From positions 1,860,001 to 1,924,000 of the forward strand of contig CBDCUC010000040.1 of assembly GCA_965222485.1 (NCBI GenBank): a stretch of 64,000 bases of DNA, written 5' to 3'. Numbering within the stretch: the first letter of the stretch is position 1; each line of letters begins with the position of its first letter. Source of the stretch: CBDCUC01 sp965222485 (GTDB lineage Bacteria > Pseudomonadota > Alphaproteobacteria > Rhizobiales > Hyphomicrobiaceae). Below, in pieces: positions 36,564 through 45,891 of the stretch. The translations under genes and the position numbers were made by a program. Under the pieces are notes generated by a model, which saw nothing but the letters and a program-made list of their open reading frames with translations, ran no database searches and was not told the origin of the DNA.

Positions 36564-37022
36564 TTAAGCCTCCTTGAGCATTTCGGCAGCGCTCTTTACT
36601 GCGGCTCTGATGCGTGGATAAGTGCCGCAACGGCAGAGGTTTCCTGATAAGGCTTCGTCAATGTCTTCATCTGTGGGCGTTGGGTTTTCGCTGAGCAGAG
36701 CCGCGGCGCTCATTATCTGGCCGGGTTGACAATATCCACACTGCGCAACCTGATGGGCAACCCATGCCGCCTGAACGACATGCAGTGTATCGGGACTACC
36801 AAGTCCCTCGATCGTTTTTATGTCGCCGTCAACGCTGCCGACAGGCAATGAACAGGAGCGAACGGCACTGCCGTCGACGTGAACGGTGCAGGCGCCGCAC
36901 ATTGCTATGCCGCAGCCATACTTCGGACCTGTTATGCCAAGCTCATCGCGCAACACCCAGAGCAGAGGCATGTCTGGTTCAACGTCCACTTCGTGGGGCT
37001 TCCCGTTTACAACAAGTCGCAT
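36564..37022 (-). CDS. [2Fe-2S] subunit of the xanthine-oxidase-family hydroxylase (IorA-like)
   Basis: Small electron-transfer subunit of 152 residues holding two [2Fe-2S] clusters. The plant-type site has Cys37, Cys42, Cys45 and Cys57 (GCGIAMCGACTVHVDG). The second helical site has Cys95, Cys98, Cys130 and Cys132 (CGYCQPGQ and NLCRCGTYPRIR). Together with the molybdopterin subunit one base downstream it makes a two-subunit enzyme lacking the FAD subunit, as in isoquinoline 1-oxidoreductase types that pass electrons to a cytochrome. Confidence 0.93.
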   Translation of the reverse strand: MRLVVNGKPHEVDVEPDMPLLWVLRDELGITGPKYGCGIAMCGACTVHVDGSAVRSCSLPVGSVDGDIKTIEGLGSPDTLHVVQAAWVAHQVAQCGYCQPGQIMSAAALLSENPTPTDEDIDEALSGNLCRCGTYPRIRAAVKSAAEMLKEA

Positions 37023-37209
37023 GTCGTTTCCATTCGTAGGGAGCTGTAGAGTGCTCAGATCATTGTCCTGGCAAACAATATATGTACGCTGGCGTCACAT
37101 TCACAGACTGATCGGACTTAAATTGTGGCGTTTGTACGCTGGGTGATATTTGCTTCTTATTTAAACGAAAAGTTGGCCGTGCTGGATCAAAGAGCGGCAG
37201 GCCGAATTG

Positions 37210-37494
37210 TCAAACCGTTGGGCGGACCTCAAAGTCATCGTAGCTCGCCGCTTTCTCGTCCAGAAATTCCACGCTGGCTACACGCGCTGCCGGTGGGCCA
37301 TGCTTACAGCGCCGCAGTATCTCGGAAATTCCGTCGGACGGACCTTGCAGAACCGCCTCGACGGAACCATCGCGCCGGTTACGGACCCAACCACCGAGCT
37401 CCAGTTCAATTGCAACCGCTTCCATCCATGCGCGATAGCCAACTCCCTGGACGCGGCCGTTGATGCGCACATGAACGCTACGTGTTTCTGACAT
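37210..37494 (-). CDS. acyP: Acylphosphatase
   Basis: Hydrolyses acyl phosphates; cytosolic. The 94-residue product has the whole fold: VHVRINGRVQGVGYRAW with the catalytic Arg in GYR, and GWVRNRRDGSVEAVLQG with the catalytic Asn in VRN. The length matches the family. The ATG at 37494 follows GGAG; the frame is open 19 codons further without support. It is a single gene with no operon partner. Confidence 0.92.
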   Translation of the reverse strand: MSETRSVHVRINGRVQGVGYRAWMEAVAIELELGGWVRNRRDGSVEAVLQGPSDGISEILRRCKHGPPAARVASVEFLDEKAASYDDFEVRPTV

Positions 37495-37999
37495 TGTTCG
37501 TGCTCCGGTTTGAATTGGTAGCACTACATTTATTTTGCACCCATAAGGCAACGGGTAGCTAGGGTTCCTTCTGAGCGTTACCTTGTTCTGCGATGGTCCA
37601 GCCCATTCGGAACGATGGGCGGGTGCACGCTAACTGGACCGTGCAGCTCCGAGCCTGACCAACAATTCGGCGGGTCGTTTTTTCGGAATTCCAGGACTGC
37701 ACCTTCGCTCCCGCAGCATGTTTGTTGCAACTGCTGTCGCTAGGCCATCGTTGTGGTCGTGATCGAAGTCATGACTCTGGTTAGGTGCGTCCAATCCGTC
37801 GTGCAACTGGATGAGTTTTGCCAGTGCAGTCATCGTCACGGTTGCAACGCCTCGCGTCGATCCGGCGCAGTCTAGCGATCTGGCGCAAGTGACCGGATCG
37901 AATTACACTTCTTTCTCAAACAAGACGTTTGCATCAACCGAACGCAGCAGTCGTTCCAAAACACTTCGCTTGCAATAATAAGAAAAAATTGGTGTCGCC
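37495..37999. other. Intergenic region with a doubtful short frame
   Basis: No well-supported gene. A 69-codon minus-strand frame at 37630-37839 (GTG start, with HDFDHDHND) is possible but has no ribosome-binding site or motif that I can see. The promoter of the 38000 gene probably lies in the AT-rich part before 38000. Confidence 0.3.
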
Positions 38000-39010
38000 A
38001 TGGAATACGCACTAAAGCACGGAGAAAACCCGCACCAGCAAGGCAGTATTATCATCGACGAAGACTCCGATGATCCGCTTGCCCTTCATCAGTTTAGAAC
38101 AGCTACGGGTGAACCCCTCGCGACCTATTCTGAGTCCATGGGTTGGATTTATCTAACGGACCTGTCACACGGCATTGATGTGCTCACCAGGGTTGCTGCG
38201 GCGTTCGAGAAAAATATCGGTACGGTGCCGCAGATTTGTATCCTGGTGCAGCATGGGAACACCTGCGGCGCAGCATTCGGCCAAACAGCGGACGTTTTGC
38301 ATCAGGCTATCGAATGCAACTACCGCGCTTCCTTCAATTCATTCCTTGTGACAAACGTTCCGCTGACAAAAGATGTCGCGTTCCGGTTGCGCCAGTGGAT
38401 GCCTGCACAAAGGCCGTTTTCTGGCATTGCGGCACCGGTGTTTGACGAAGCCGGGGCAGCATTCTTTGCGCGCAAGAAGGGGACTTGCCATATCGTTGCT
38501 AACCCGGCTCTGCGGGACCTTGGTGTGCGTTCGCTACAACCAGAACGGCATACCCGTGGAATACGCGGTGCCACGCTTCACCAGACAACAAATGTCTTTG
38601 TGCCTGAGTTCCCTGATGATTGGCACCAAAGCCTTAAAGAGGACATGTGCCTTGGTTGGGGGATCTGCGCGGCAAGCAACAGCAACTGTATAACGGCGGT
38701 TAAGGACGGCAAGCTAGTCACCAATGCTGTCGGTCAGCCATGCCGCACGAGCGCCTGCGAAGTCGCCGTACTTCAGGCCGACCAGCCAGGGCGGGAGCGG
38801 GAATCTCTGCTTAAGGGAGCCTCGATTGTCAGCGATTCATTTTTCGCATTTGCCGACGGGTTGGATTTGCTTGCCCGCAAGCAGGTGCGTGCCGTTTTTG
38901 CGACCAGTGGTTCCATAAACGATGGGCAGATCGCCGAGCACATGAAGCAGTTCGATGTGCTGATCCACACCGTCCCTGATTCAGAGGGGCGCGTGCTGGC
39001 GGGCCACTGA
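38000..39010 (+). CDS. Orphan AICAR-transformylase-like protein (PurH C-domain homologue)
   Basis: A 336-residue protein with the landmarks of the AICAR-transformylase half of PurH but no IMP-cyclohydrolase half: KHGENPHQ (6-13; LRYGENPHQ in PurH), HGNTCG (85-90; KHANPCG in PurH), SDSFFAFADG (278-287) and SGSINDGQ (303-310). Key differences: the catalytic Lys of the KH pair is Gln84 here while His85 is kept, and the PurH segment WKVaKHVKSN reads LGWGICAASNSN, losing further basic residues. It may therefore act on a different substrate or use formyl groups differently. It converges on a formate-dehydrogenase-like operon, hinting at one-carbon metabolism. Confidence 0.8.
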   Translation: MEYALKHGENPHQQGSIIIDEDSDDPLALHQFRTATGEPLATYSESMGWIYLTDLSHGIDVLTRVAAAFEKNIGTVPQICILVQHGNTCGAAFGQTADVLHQAIECNYRASFNSFLVTNVPLTKDVAFRLRQWMPAQRPFSGIAAPVFDEAGAAFFARKKGTCHIVANPALRDLGVRSLQPERHTRGIRGATLHQTTNVFVPEFPDDWHQSLKEDMCLGWGICAASNSNCITAVKDGKLVTNAVGQPCRTSACEVAVLQADQPGRERESLLKGASIVSDSFFAFADGLDLLARKQVRAVFATSGSINDGQIAEHMKQFDVLIHTVPDSEGRVLAGH

Positions 39011-39213
39011 TTGTTAAGCGTTCTTGCCTGTCTGGTATTGACGCGCCGACGGAAGCTATGTTGTTTCCCGCCCAATGTTCGTTATTTGCGAGCGCTGATC
39101 CGGCCCCGCGATTAGGTGTGGGCGGTTATCAGCAGGCCCATAAACGTTGTACCTTTCGATGCTGCGGTGTCGGCCATTGGAGGGCCTCGCGTGCGGACCC
39201 TTTCGGTTAACGT

Positions 39214-39234
39214 GCCCCTGGCTAATCCAGGGGC
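39214..39234 (-). terminator. Hairpin after the formate-dehydrogenase-like operon
   Basis: Stem GCCCCTGG/CCAGGGGC (8 bp) around CTAAT, lying just past the stop of the minus-strand gene and between convergent genes. No T run follows on the minus strand, so termination strength is uncertain. Confidence 0.4.
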
Positions 39235-39239
39235 CATCT

Positions 39240-41618
39240 TCATGCATCGACGCGTTCAATGCGCGCTGCAGTTCGTTTATACGCCGGTGTTTGTGACGCC
39301 TTGTCGAACGTTCCTGCAATCAGCCGGTTGGCAGGCGCCTCGGCGAAGTGGAAGGGATAGAATATTGCGCCTTCAGGGGTCTTGTCCGTGACGTGAACTT
39401 TGACCTCGACAGAACCACGCTTGGTGACGATACGTCCCCGGCATCCGTCCACAAGATAATATCGGCGTGCGTCTTCCGGGTGCACCTCCACTTCGCCCTC
39501 TGGCCGCATATGGTCAAGCCCGCGCGAGCGTCGCGACATGGTGCCCGTGTGGTAGTGCTCTAGCAGGCGGCCAGAGTTGAGATTCAGCGGATAAAGATCG
39601 TCTGGTATGTCCGCGCCCGCGTCCTGTTGATCGACGACGTGGAAGATGCCTTTACCACTTGGCGTGGGGAAGCTCTCCTCATAAAGGAACCGCGTGCCGG
39701 GATGATCGGTGTCGAAGCACGGCCATTGCAGGCCGCTGCCGCCAAGCCGCTCATGGCGAATTCCGGCATAGGAGGGCACGATCGACGCAATCTCATCCAT
39801 GATGGCTGAGGCATCTGGATAGCTCATCGGGTAGCCCATGGCCGTGGATACGTCACAGATAATTTCCCAGTCGGCTCGAGCTTCGCCCGGAGGCTCTACG
39901 GCCTTGCGGACGAGCTGTACGCGACGTTCTGTGTTGGTGAACGTGCCCTCTTTTTCGGCGAAACTCGCGGCAGGGAACACAACGTCGGCCAGTGCAGCTG
40001 TTTCAGAGAGGAACATGTCCTGCACCACAAAGAATTCAAGGTTCTTCAGACCATGCTCGACTTCCGTGATGTCCGGGCTGGAGCCCATTGGGTTTTCACC
40101 CATGATGTACATGGCCTTGATTTTTCCGTCGCAGGCGCCTGTCTCCATCTCCACCACAGTTAGAAAGTTGTCCTCTGGCATAGGCACGCCCCAGGCCTCT
40201 TCGAACATGGCGCGATGTTCTGGGTTTTTGATGTCGAAGTATCCAGGCAGATTGTTGTGCTGGCCCTGCATATCGGAGCAACCTTGCACGTTGGATTGCC
40301 CGCGCAGGGGAATAAAGCCGGTACCAGGGCGTCCGACGTGGCCTGAGATCAGGGACAGATTGGCCATCGCCAATGCGCCATCAACCCCGGTCAGATGTTG
40401 CGTGATGCCCATGCCCCACAGCAGCATGCCGCGTTCTGCTTGGGCATAGATCAGAGCGGCGTCACGTAGACGGCTTGCAGGCACGCCGGATAATTCCTCC
40501 ACGTACTCAGGCGTGTATTTGTCGAGGTTTTCAATGTAGGACTCCCAGTTCTCGGTGCGTGCCGCGATGAAGTCGTTGTTGGCTAACCCTTCCTTCCAAA
40601 TTATGTGGGCGATCCCGTTCAGGACGGCAACGTTGGTACCGTTTTTCGGCCTGAGCCAGACGTCGGCGTGATCCACCATTTCAATGCGCCGAGGGTCGAT
40701 GACAACGACTTTCGCGCCGCTCTCATACTTAGCCTTGAATACCTGGCTGGATATGACCGGGTGAGTGACGGTCGTGTTGGACCCGCAGACAATAAAGGCG
40801 GTTGCCATGCGTACATCCGGGGATGATGCGGAAGGCGCGCTGGAGCCGACGGCCTTCTTCAATGCGACGGCGGATGCCATGTGGCACAGCCGGGCGCAGT
40901 GATCGATGTTATTGGTGCCGAATGCGCAGCGGACCATTTTTTGAAAGACGAAATTGTCTTCGTTTGTCGCACGCGCCGAGGTTAGGCCGGCGAGCGAATG
41001 GGCGCCATGTTTCGCTTTGACTTCGTTGAGGCGTTTGGCTGTAAAGGCAATTGCTTCTTCCCAAGTGGCCGGTTCCAGCGGGCAATCCTTGCCACCACGG
41101 CGCATCAAGGGCGTCGTTAAACGATCAGGGTGGTGAATAAAGTCCATGCCGAAGCGGCCCTTGACGCAAAGATTGCCAATATTGGCATCCGAAACGTCCG
41201 ACGGGTTAACGGCAACCACCTTACCCATTTCCGTCTCAAGTTCGATAGCGCAGCCGACACCGCAATAGCCACACGTTGTCGTCGTTTTTTGTCGCAGATT
41301 TTTCGGTAGAACACCGGTGTCGGACAGATCCTTCAGCGCTCCGGTGGGACACACGCCGACGCACTGTCCGCAATTGTTGCACTGCGTGTCGCGAAAATCG
41401 TTGGTGCCGCTGACGAGTTCCGGATATCCGGACTCACCTACGGTATACACTTTGCGGTGCTGGACCTCGTCGCAAATGCGAATGCACTGCAGGCATTTGA
41501 TACATTTCTCGAACTCAAGCTGGAAAAACGGCCATGACACGAGCGGCGGCGCAATGCCGGCATCTGCATCGGCGGTTCTTTTGCCCTCTTTGACCTCGAG
41601 AGTAATGTTCATTTCCAT
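39240..41618 (-). CDS. Formate-dehydrogenase-like molybdo/tungsto catalytic subunit
   Basis: Catalytic subunit of 792 residues of the bis-MGD family. Two ferredoxin-type clusters come first (Cys39/42/45/49 and Cys80/83/86/90), then the cluster next to the cofactor (TTCGYCGVGC, Cys116/119/123 and Cys151), then the Mo/W ligand Cys245 in DHCARLCH. The usual loop after the ligand (H-x-P-S/T-V-A with GAMTN further on) reads HMASAVALKKAVGSSAPSAS, which is atypical for formate dehydrogenases. The N-terminal [2Fe-2S] domain of soluble NAD-dependent FdhA is absent here and sits on the partner protein. The gene overlaps the flavoprotein gene by 10 bases. Formate oxidation is likely but not certain. Confidence 0.82.
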   Translation of the reverse strand: MEMNITLEVKEGKRTADADAGIAPPLVSWPFFQLEFEKCIKCLQCIRICDEVQHRKVYTVGESGYPELVSGTNDFRDTQCNNCGQCVGVCPTGALKDLSDTGVLPKNLRQKTTTTCGYCGVGCAIELETEMGKVVAVNPSDVSDANIGNLCVKGRFGMDFIHHPDRLTTPLMRRGGKDCPLEPATWEEAIAFTAKRLNEVKAKHGAHSLAGLTSARATNEDNFVFQKMVRCAFGTNNIDHCARLCHMASAVALKKAVGSSAPSASSPDVRMATAFIVCGSNTTVTHPVISSQVFKAKYESGAKVVVIDPRRIEMVDHADVWLRPKNGTNVAVLNGIAHIIWKEGLANNDFIAARTENWESYIENLDKYTPEYVEELSGVPASRLRDAALIYAQAERGMLLWGMGITQHLTGVDGALAMANLSLISGHVGRPGTGFIPLRGQSNVQGCSDMQGQHNNLPGYFDIKNPEHRAMFEEAWGVPMPEDNFLTVVEMETGACDGKIKAMYIMGENPMGSSPDITEVEHGLKNLEFFVVQDMFLSETAALADVVFPAASFAEKEGTFTNTERRVQLVRKAVEPPGEARADWEIICDVSTAMGYPMSYPDASAIMDEIASIVPSYAGIRHERLGGSGLQWPCFDTDHPGTRFLYEESFPTPSGKGIFHVVDQQDAGADIPDDLYPLNLNSGRLLEHYHTGTMSRRSRGLDHMRPEGEVEVHPEDARRYYLVDGCRGRIVTKRGSVEVKVHVTDKTPEGAIFYPFHFAEAPANRLIAGTFDKASQTPAYKRTAARIERVDA

Positions 41619-43582
41619 GCCTCCTTACCAAGGTAGGTCTTGGTGCCCGCACCATATTGAATGGACAGTCTCTGTAGGTCGCATACACCCGTCGCCTGAC
41701 ATCGACACATGAGGCAGCGTCCCGCTTCCCGCAGAGCCACCTCTTCGGTAAATCCGACCTCTACTTCGGCGAATGCTTCGTCGTTGTCGACGTCACCGCC
41801 GCCAGCCGTTGCGGCTTCGAACGCATCCAGTCTGCCTTGAGCATCCAGTACCGGCATTTCATTGAGCGGTTCGGCCGATTTTGCTTTCGCACCAATATCG
41901 AAGAACTTGGGCTTATGTTGGAAAATTGCGGCCGCGATTCCGCGCTCATCCGCTCCATTCAGATAGGCGTTAATCGCAAATGCACCCAGTCGTCCGGCGC
42001 CGACGCCCTCAACGACCGTCGCCGCACCTGAAACGCAATCGCCGCCGGAAAACACACCCGGCAGATTGGTCATCATGGTGGCCTCGTCGACTTCGATTGT
42101 GCCCCACCGGTCGTCGAGCCCTAGAGTCTGCTCATTGAGCGCTTCCGCATCGACGTCCTGCCCAATGGCTAAGAGAATGGTATCGGCAGGAGTAAAGTAT
42201 TCCGAACCTTCGATGGGAACCGGCCGGCGCCGTCCGCTCTCGTCAGGCTCGCCGAGTTCCATGCGTTGCGACACGATCCCAACAGCGCGGCCGTTTTCGA
42301 CCTTAACGGCAACGGGTGCGGTCAGCAGTTCAAGCTTCACACCTTCAACATCGCACTCATGTATTTCGTGAGCTGCCGCCGACATTTCCTTGCGGGTGCG
42401 CCGGTACATCATCGTGACGTCGGAGGCGCCAACGCGTCGTGCTGTCCGCACAGCATCTGCCGCTGTAAAGCCACCGCCGATGACGATAACACGCTTGCCG
42501 ATGGAGACGGGAATGTTCCAGTTGACGTCGGCAAGGAATTTGATTGCCGACATGACTCCTTCGGCATCCTCACCAGGAATGCGCGCTGGCTTGGCGGCCA
42601 TGGCGCCAATGGACAGATACACTGCGTCGTACCCGTCATTCTTGAGTGTATCGATCTGGAAGTCGTGGCCCATGACCTGGTTGGTCTTCAGCTCGACACC
42701 GAGGGACAGGATGTCATTAATCTCTTGGTCCAGGACGTCGTTGGGCAGGCGGTAAGGCGGAATGCCAAAGCGCAGCATGCCACCCGCTTTCTTTGCCGCT
42801 TCAAGCAGTGTGACCTTGTGGCCTTCGAGCGCCAAATAGTAGGCCGCCGACAGACCTGCGGGACCGGCACCGACCACGGCGACACGTTTGCCGGTTGGAG
42901 GTTTTGGATCGGGCTGTGTCGGTAAACCGGATTTGGCGGCCATGTCAGCTGCAAACCGTTTCAGAGCACAAATCGCGACGGGCTGCCCGTCAATCTGAAC
43001 GCGCCTGCATGGATCCTCGCAGGGGCGCGGACACACACGGCCAAGGACGCCTGGCAGCGGGAGCATCGTTTTGATGAGAGCTGTCGACCCGGCATAATTT
43101 CTCTGTAGAATGAGGTCGATATAGCCGGCTATATCGATGCCCGCCGGGCACGCCGCGGTGCAGGGCGGCTGACAATAGGCGTTGTGATCCGACAGGTAAC
43201 GGTTCAGTTGTAGCTTACGCTGTTCATTAAGGTCATCCCGCTCTGCCTCGACGTTTTGGCCTTTCGCGGCCATCGTCATGCAGGCCTTTACGGGAGCGGG
43301 TTCACCAGTCACGACCACCGTGCACAATTCGCAGTCGCCGGTCGGTTTTATTCGCGGATCGGCGCACATCGCGGGAATTTCAATTCCTGCGCGTCTGGCG
43401 GCGTCAAGGATCGTGTCGCCTTCAATGGCCTCAACCTGCTCGCCGTTGACCGTGATCGGGAATGTTGTCTTGGGTTTCTCGGACAGCAGGATGGTGCCAG
43501 ACTCGTTTCCATCGGCCGTTTCTTTTTCGTGGTCGGTGGTAACAGAGCCAATGCCGTTGCTTCCATCACGGTCGTTGGTCAT
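41609..43582 (-). CDS. GltD-like NAD(P)H oxidoreductase with N-terminal [2Fe-2S] domain
   Basis: Flavoprotein of 657 residues that probably passes electrons between the catalytic subunit and NAD(P). Domains in order: a plant-type [2Fe-2S] domain (Cys73, Cys84, Cys87, Cys101) like that at the N terminus of NuoG and FdhA; a GltD-type Fe-S region (Cys137/141/145 and Cys184/188/192); FAD binding (VVGAGPAGLSAAYYLA); NAD(P) binding (VIGGGFTAADAV); and a C-terminal Cys group (RCLMCRCQATGVCDL). GAGGGAAC precedes the ATG. It is the first gene of the two-gene operon. Confidence 0.85.
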   Translation of the reverse strand: MTNDRDGSNGIGSVTTDHEKETADGNESGTILLSEKPKTTFPITVNGEQVEAIEGDTILDAARRAGIEIPAMCADPRIKPTGDCELCTVVVTGEPAPVKACMTMAAKGQNVEAERDDLNEQRKLQLNRYLSDHNAYCQPPCTAACPAGIDIAGYIDLILQRNYAGSTALIKTMLPLPGVLGRVCPRPCEDPCRRVQIDGQPVAICALKRFAADMAAKSGLPTQPDPKPPTGKRVAVVGAGPAGLSAAYYLALEGHKVTLLEAAKKAGGMLRFGIPPYRLPNDVLDQEINDILSLGVELKTNQVMGHDFQIDTLKNDGYDAVYLSIGAMAAKPARIPGEDAEGVMSAIKFLADVNWNIPVSIGKRVIVIGGGFTAADAVRTARRVGASDVTMMYRRTRKEMSAAAHEIHECDVEGVKLELLTAPVAVKVENGRAVGIVSQRMELGEPDESGRRRPVPIEGSEYFTPADTILLAIGQDVDAEALNEQTLGLDDRWGTIEVDEATMMTNLPGVFSGGDCVSGAATVVEGVGAGRLGAFAINAYLNGADERGIAAAIFQHKPKFFDIGAKAKSAEPLNEMPVLDAQGRLDAFEAATAGGGDVDNDEAFAEVEVGFTEEVALREAGRCLMCRCQATGVCDLQRLSIQYGAGTKTYLGKEAWK

Positions 43583-44207
43583 CGCGTTCCCTCACTCGCA
43601 CTCGTTGAGGTGGAATTATGCTGCGCAATTTCACGATGCACCATGGGGCTGTCTGCCGCAACATAACACCCGCTGGAAATAAATTGGAGGAACGTTGTTT
43701 AATTGCTGACGTAGGTCATTCGTGTTCGCGTTGCAGCAAATGCAATGCAGATGTTTCGCATGCGCTGCGTTGCGTTGCGTTCGCGATCCGAGACAAACGC
43801 GCGTTTGCCTTCATGACGTGCACGACCGTTGCGCGTGACATGAGCAAATCAACGTTATGACTTTAAGAGTCGTTGGAGGATGTCGCCTCGAAGGCTCATC
43901 GTTGGCAGCTCTGTGTACATGAAATCTTCTGTTTGGAATCGTCAAGCGGTTGTCACGTGTCATGACTGAATAGTTTGGACTGTAGTGGCGCTTGTTGTTG
44001 CGCGATCAGCAATTGCATTTTTGAAATTTGGAAGGCGCACATATGCATCGCCAAACATGTAATGGTGATCCAAAGTGCCGGCGGGAACATGTATCTTATG
44101 TGTCATTGGTTGGCCGTTTGTTGATGACGCCAAAAACGGATCGAGCTTGCCAAGTCGAGTTTCTTGGAAAGCGCCCAATTCGCTCAATTGCAAAACGCCG
44201 GATTTGT
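43583..44207. other. Intergenic region upstream of the formate-dehydrogenase-like operon
   Basis: No gene that I can support on either strand. It must hold the promoter of the minus-strand operon. A run of three GCGTT units lies near 43767-43782. Nothing else is evident. Confidence 0.35.
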
Positions 44208-44284
44208 TGGTCGGAGCGGGGAGATTTGAACTCCCGACCCCCTCGTCCCGAACGAGGTGCGCTACCAGGCTGCGCTACGCTCCG
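44208..44284 (-). tRNA. tRNA-Pro (anticodon CGG)
   Basis: Cloverleaf on the minus strand. Acceptor CGGAGCG pairs with CGCTCCG, followed by A and an encoded CCA (44208-44210). The anticodon stem is CCTCG/CGAGG with loop TTCGGGA, giving CGG. The T arm carries GTTCAAATC. It is 77 bases with CCA and decodes CCG. Confidence 0.95.
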
Positions 44285-44529
44285 CACCGACCGTCAGAAT
44301 CGCCCTTCATCCCGGCTTGCCGGATGCACCATTGTGCCAGCTTGTGCGCGTGCGATTCAAGCAAGGCACACGCCTATCTGCAGGGCGGAGCGGCTTTATA
44401 ACTGGCGCGTGGCGGGGCTGCAAGATGTTGTCAGGCCTTAAGGAAATCTGTCTCCACAATCGGCATTGCCCATCGTTTCGCGATTGACTATTGTGCCGCG
44501 CTCCAGGCCGCCGGACGTGGCCTGCGTAG

Positions 44530-44604
44530 TGGGGCGTGGCCAAGTGGTAAGGCAGCGGCTTTTGGTGCCGCCATTCGGAGGTTCGAATCCTCCCGCCCCA
44601 GCCA
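44530..44604 (+). tRNA. tRNA-Gln (anticodon TTG)
   Basis: Cloverleaf on the plus strand. Acceptor TGGGGCG pairs with CGCCCCA, followed by G and an encoded CCA (44602-44604). The anticodon stem is GCGGC/GCCGC with loop TTTTGGT, giving TTG. The T arm carries GTTCGAATC. The sequence closely follows the usual bacterial tRNA-Gln. Confidence 0.96.
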
Positions 44605-44848
44605 ATCTCCGCGGACGGCAGGTTTCCCCCCAACGAGCGCGGTCTTCCGGCCGTTGGGCAAATTTTTCGGGGAATAAGCGGGAAATACAACGCACTGGTG
44701 GATTTTAGTATGTGTCCGCGTGAGGGCGGATGGTACGTATAGTGCGTGCGACTCTTTAGCGTGGTGATTGACACTGCGGCGGGGTCTGACCGAGTGTGCG
44801 GCCGACGCCAAACTCCAATGCGAAAATTCTAGCGGACCCACGGCCCCA

Positions 44849-45862
44849 ATGACAAATCCGATTCTGATCGAAGTGACTCGCGGACCGTTGGTGGAAAGCG
44901 TTCACAGAGGCGCGATTGCGGTTGCCGGGGTGGATGGGTCGCTGCACATGGCGATCGGGGACGTCGATCGCGATGTTTTTCCGCGCTCGTCGATCAAAGC
45001 TTTGCAATGTCTGCCGCTGATCGAGACCGGGGCGGCCGATCACTTCAAGTTCGGCGACGAGGAGATTGCACTGGCGTGTGCCTCTCATACCGGTACACCG
45101 AGGCACACCGGAATTGCGCAGCGCATGCTGGAGCGCATCGGGCTTGGTGAAGAGGCGCTGGGATGTGGCGTGCATCCGCCGCTGGGTAGCAAGGCGTCGA
45201 AGGATTTGTGGCGCACAGGCGGGCAGCCCTGCCAATTGCACAACAATTGCTCGGGCAAGCATGCAGGCATGTTGGCGACGGCTTGTCATGTCGGTGAACC
45301 GGTGACGGCATATTGGACGCCCGATCATCCGGTGCAGGTGCGTATTCATGAGGCACTGAAGGAATTGAGCGGGCTTGAGCTGGGCGATGATGTTCGAGGT
45401 CTGGACGGCTGCTCGCTTCCCAATTGGGCGATGCCGCTGAAGACGCTGGCGATGGTGTTTGCGCGACTGGTGACGGGTGAAGGCCAAGAACCGGAGCGTC
45501 GAGCCGCGTTCGGCCGGATCATGAAAGCATGCTGGGCGGAACCTGAACTGGTTGCAGGGCGGGGTCGGTCGGACACCATCGTGATGAGTTCGGCGCCGAG
45601 TGAGGTCTTCATGAAAACCGGCGCGGAAGGCGTCTATGCCGGCGGTTTTCCGAAGCTCGGCATTGGGTTTGCTCTCAAGGTGGATGACGGGGCAACGCGC
45701 GCGTCAGCCGGCGCGGTTATGGCGTTGGTTGAACGGATCATTCCAAAGTTACACGGCGCGCACGAGCGCCGCTTATTGAAGAGTTTCCGCGGCCTGGAGG
45801 TCGGGGAGATTCATTCATCCACTCTATTCAAGCAGGCTCTTGACGCCTTGCAGGTTCGATAA
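44849..45862 (+). CDS. Asparaginase, Asparaginase_II (Rhizobium ReAII-like) family
   Basis: Hydrolyses L-asparagine to aspartate and ammonia. The 337-residue product shows the family's conserved blocks: EVTRGPLVESVHRG, FPRSSIKALQCLP (Ser/Lys centre), ALACASHTGTPRHTG, CQLHNNCSGKHAGML and GLDGCSLPNWAMPL. This family is structurally unrelated to the E. coli type and is common in Rhizobiales. The ATG at 44849 matches the family start; no strong ribosome-binding site is visible. It is single, downstream of tRNA-Gln, with a short gap before the convergent beta-helix gene. Confidence 0.92.
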   Translation: MTNPILIEVTRGPLVESVHRGAIAVAGVDGSLHMAIGDVDRDVFPRSSIKALQCLPLIETGAADHFKFGDEEIALACASHTGTPRHTGIAQRMLERIGLGEEALGCGVHPPLGSKASKDLWRTGGQPCQLHNNCSGKHAGMLATACHVGEPVTAYWTPDHPVQVRIHEALKELSGLELGDDVRGLDGCSLPNWAMPLKTLAMVFARLVTGEGQEPERRAAFGRIMKACWAEPELVAGRGRSDTIVMSSAPSEVFMKTGAEGVYAGGFPKLGIGFALKVDDGATRASAGAVMALVERIIPKLHGAHERRLLKSFRGLEVGEIHSSTLFKQALDALQVR

Positions 45863-45891
45863 CGGCGGTCAGCGTTTTCGTGCTTTTTTTG

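Noticed and set aside
43760..43790. GCGTT tandem repeats
   Set aside because: Only three units with no partner feature; likely chance in a GC-rich spacer.
44208..44604. tRNA-associated integration site
   Set aside because: No integrase, no direct repeat of a tRNA 3' end and no foreign gene content next to the two tRNAs.
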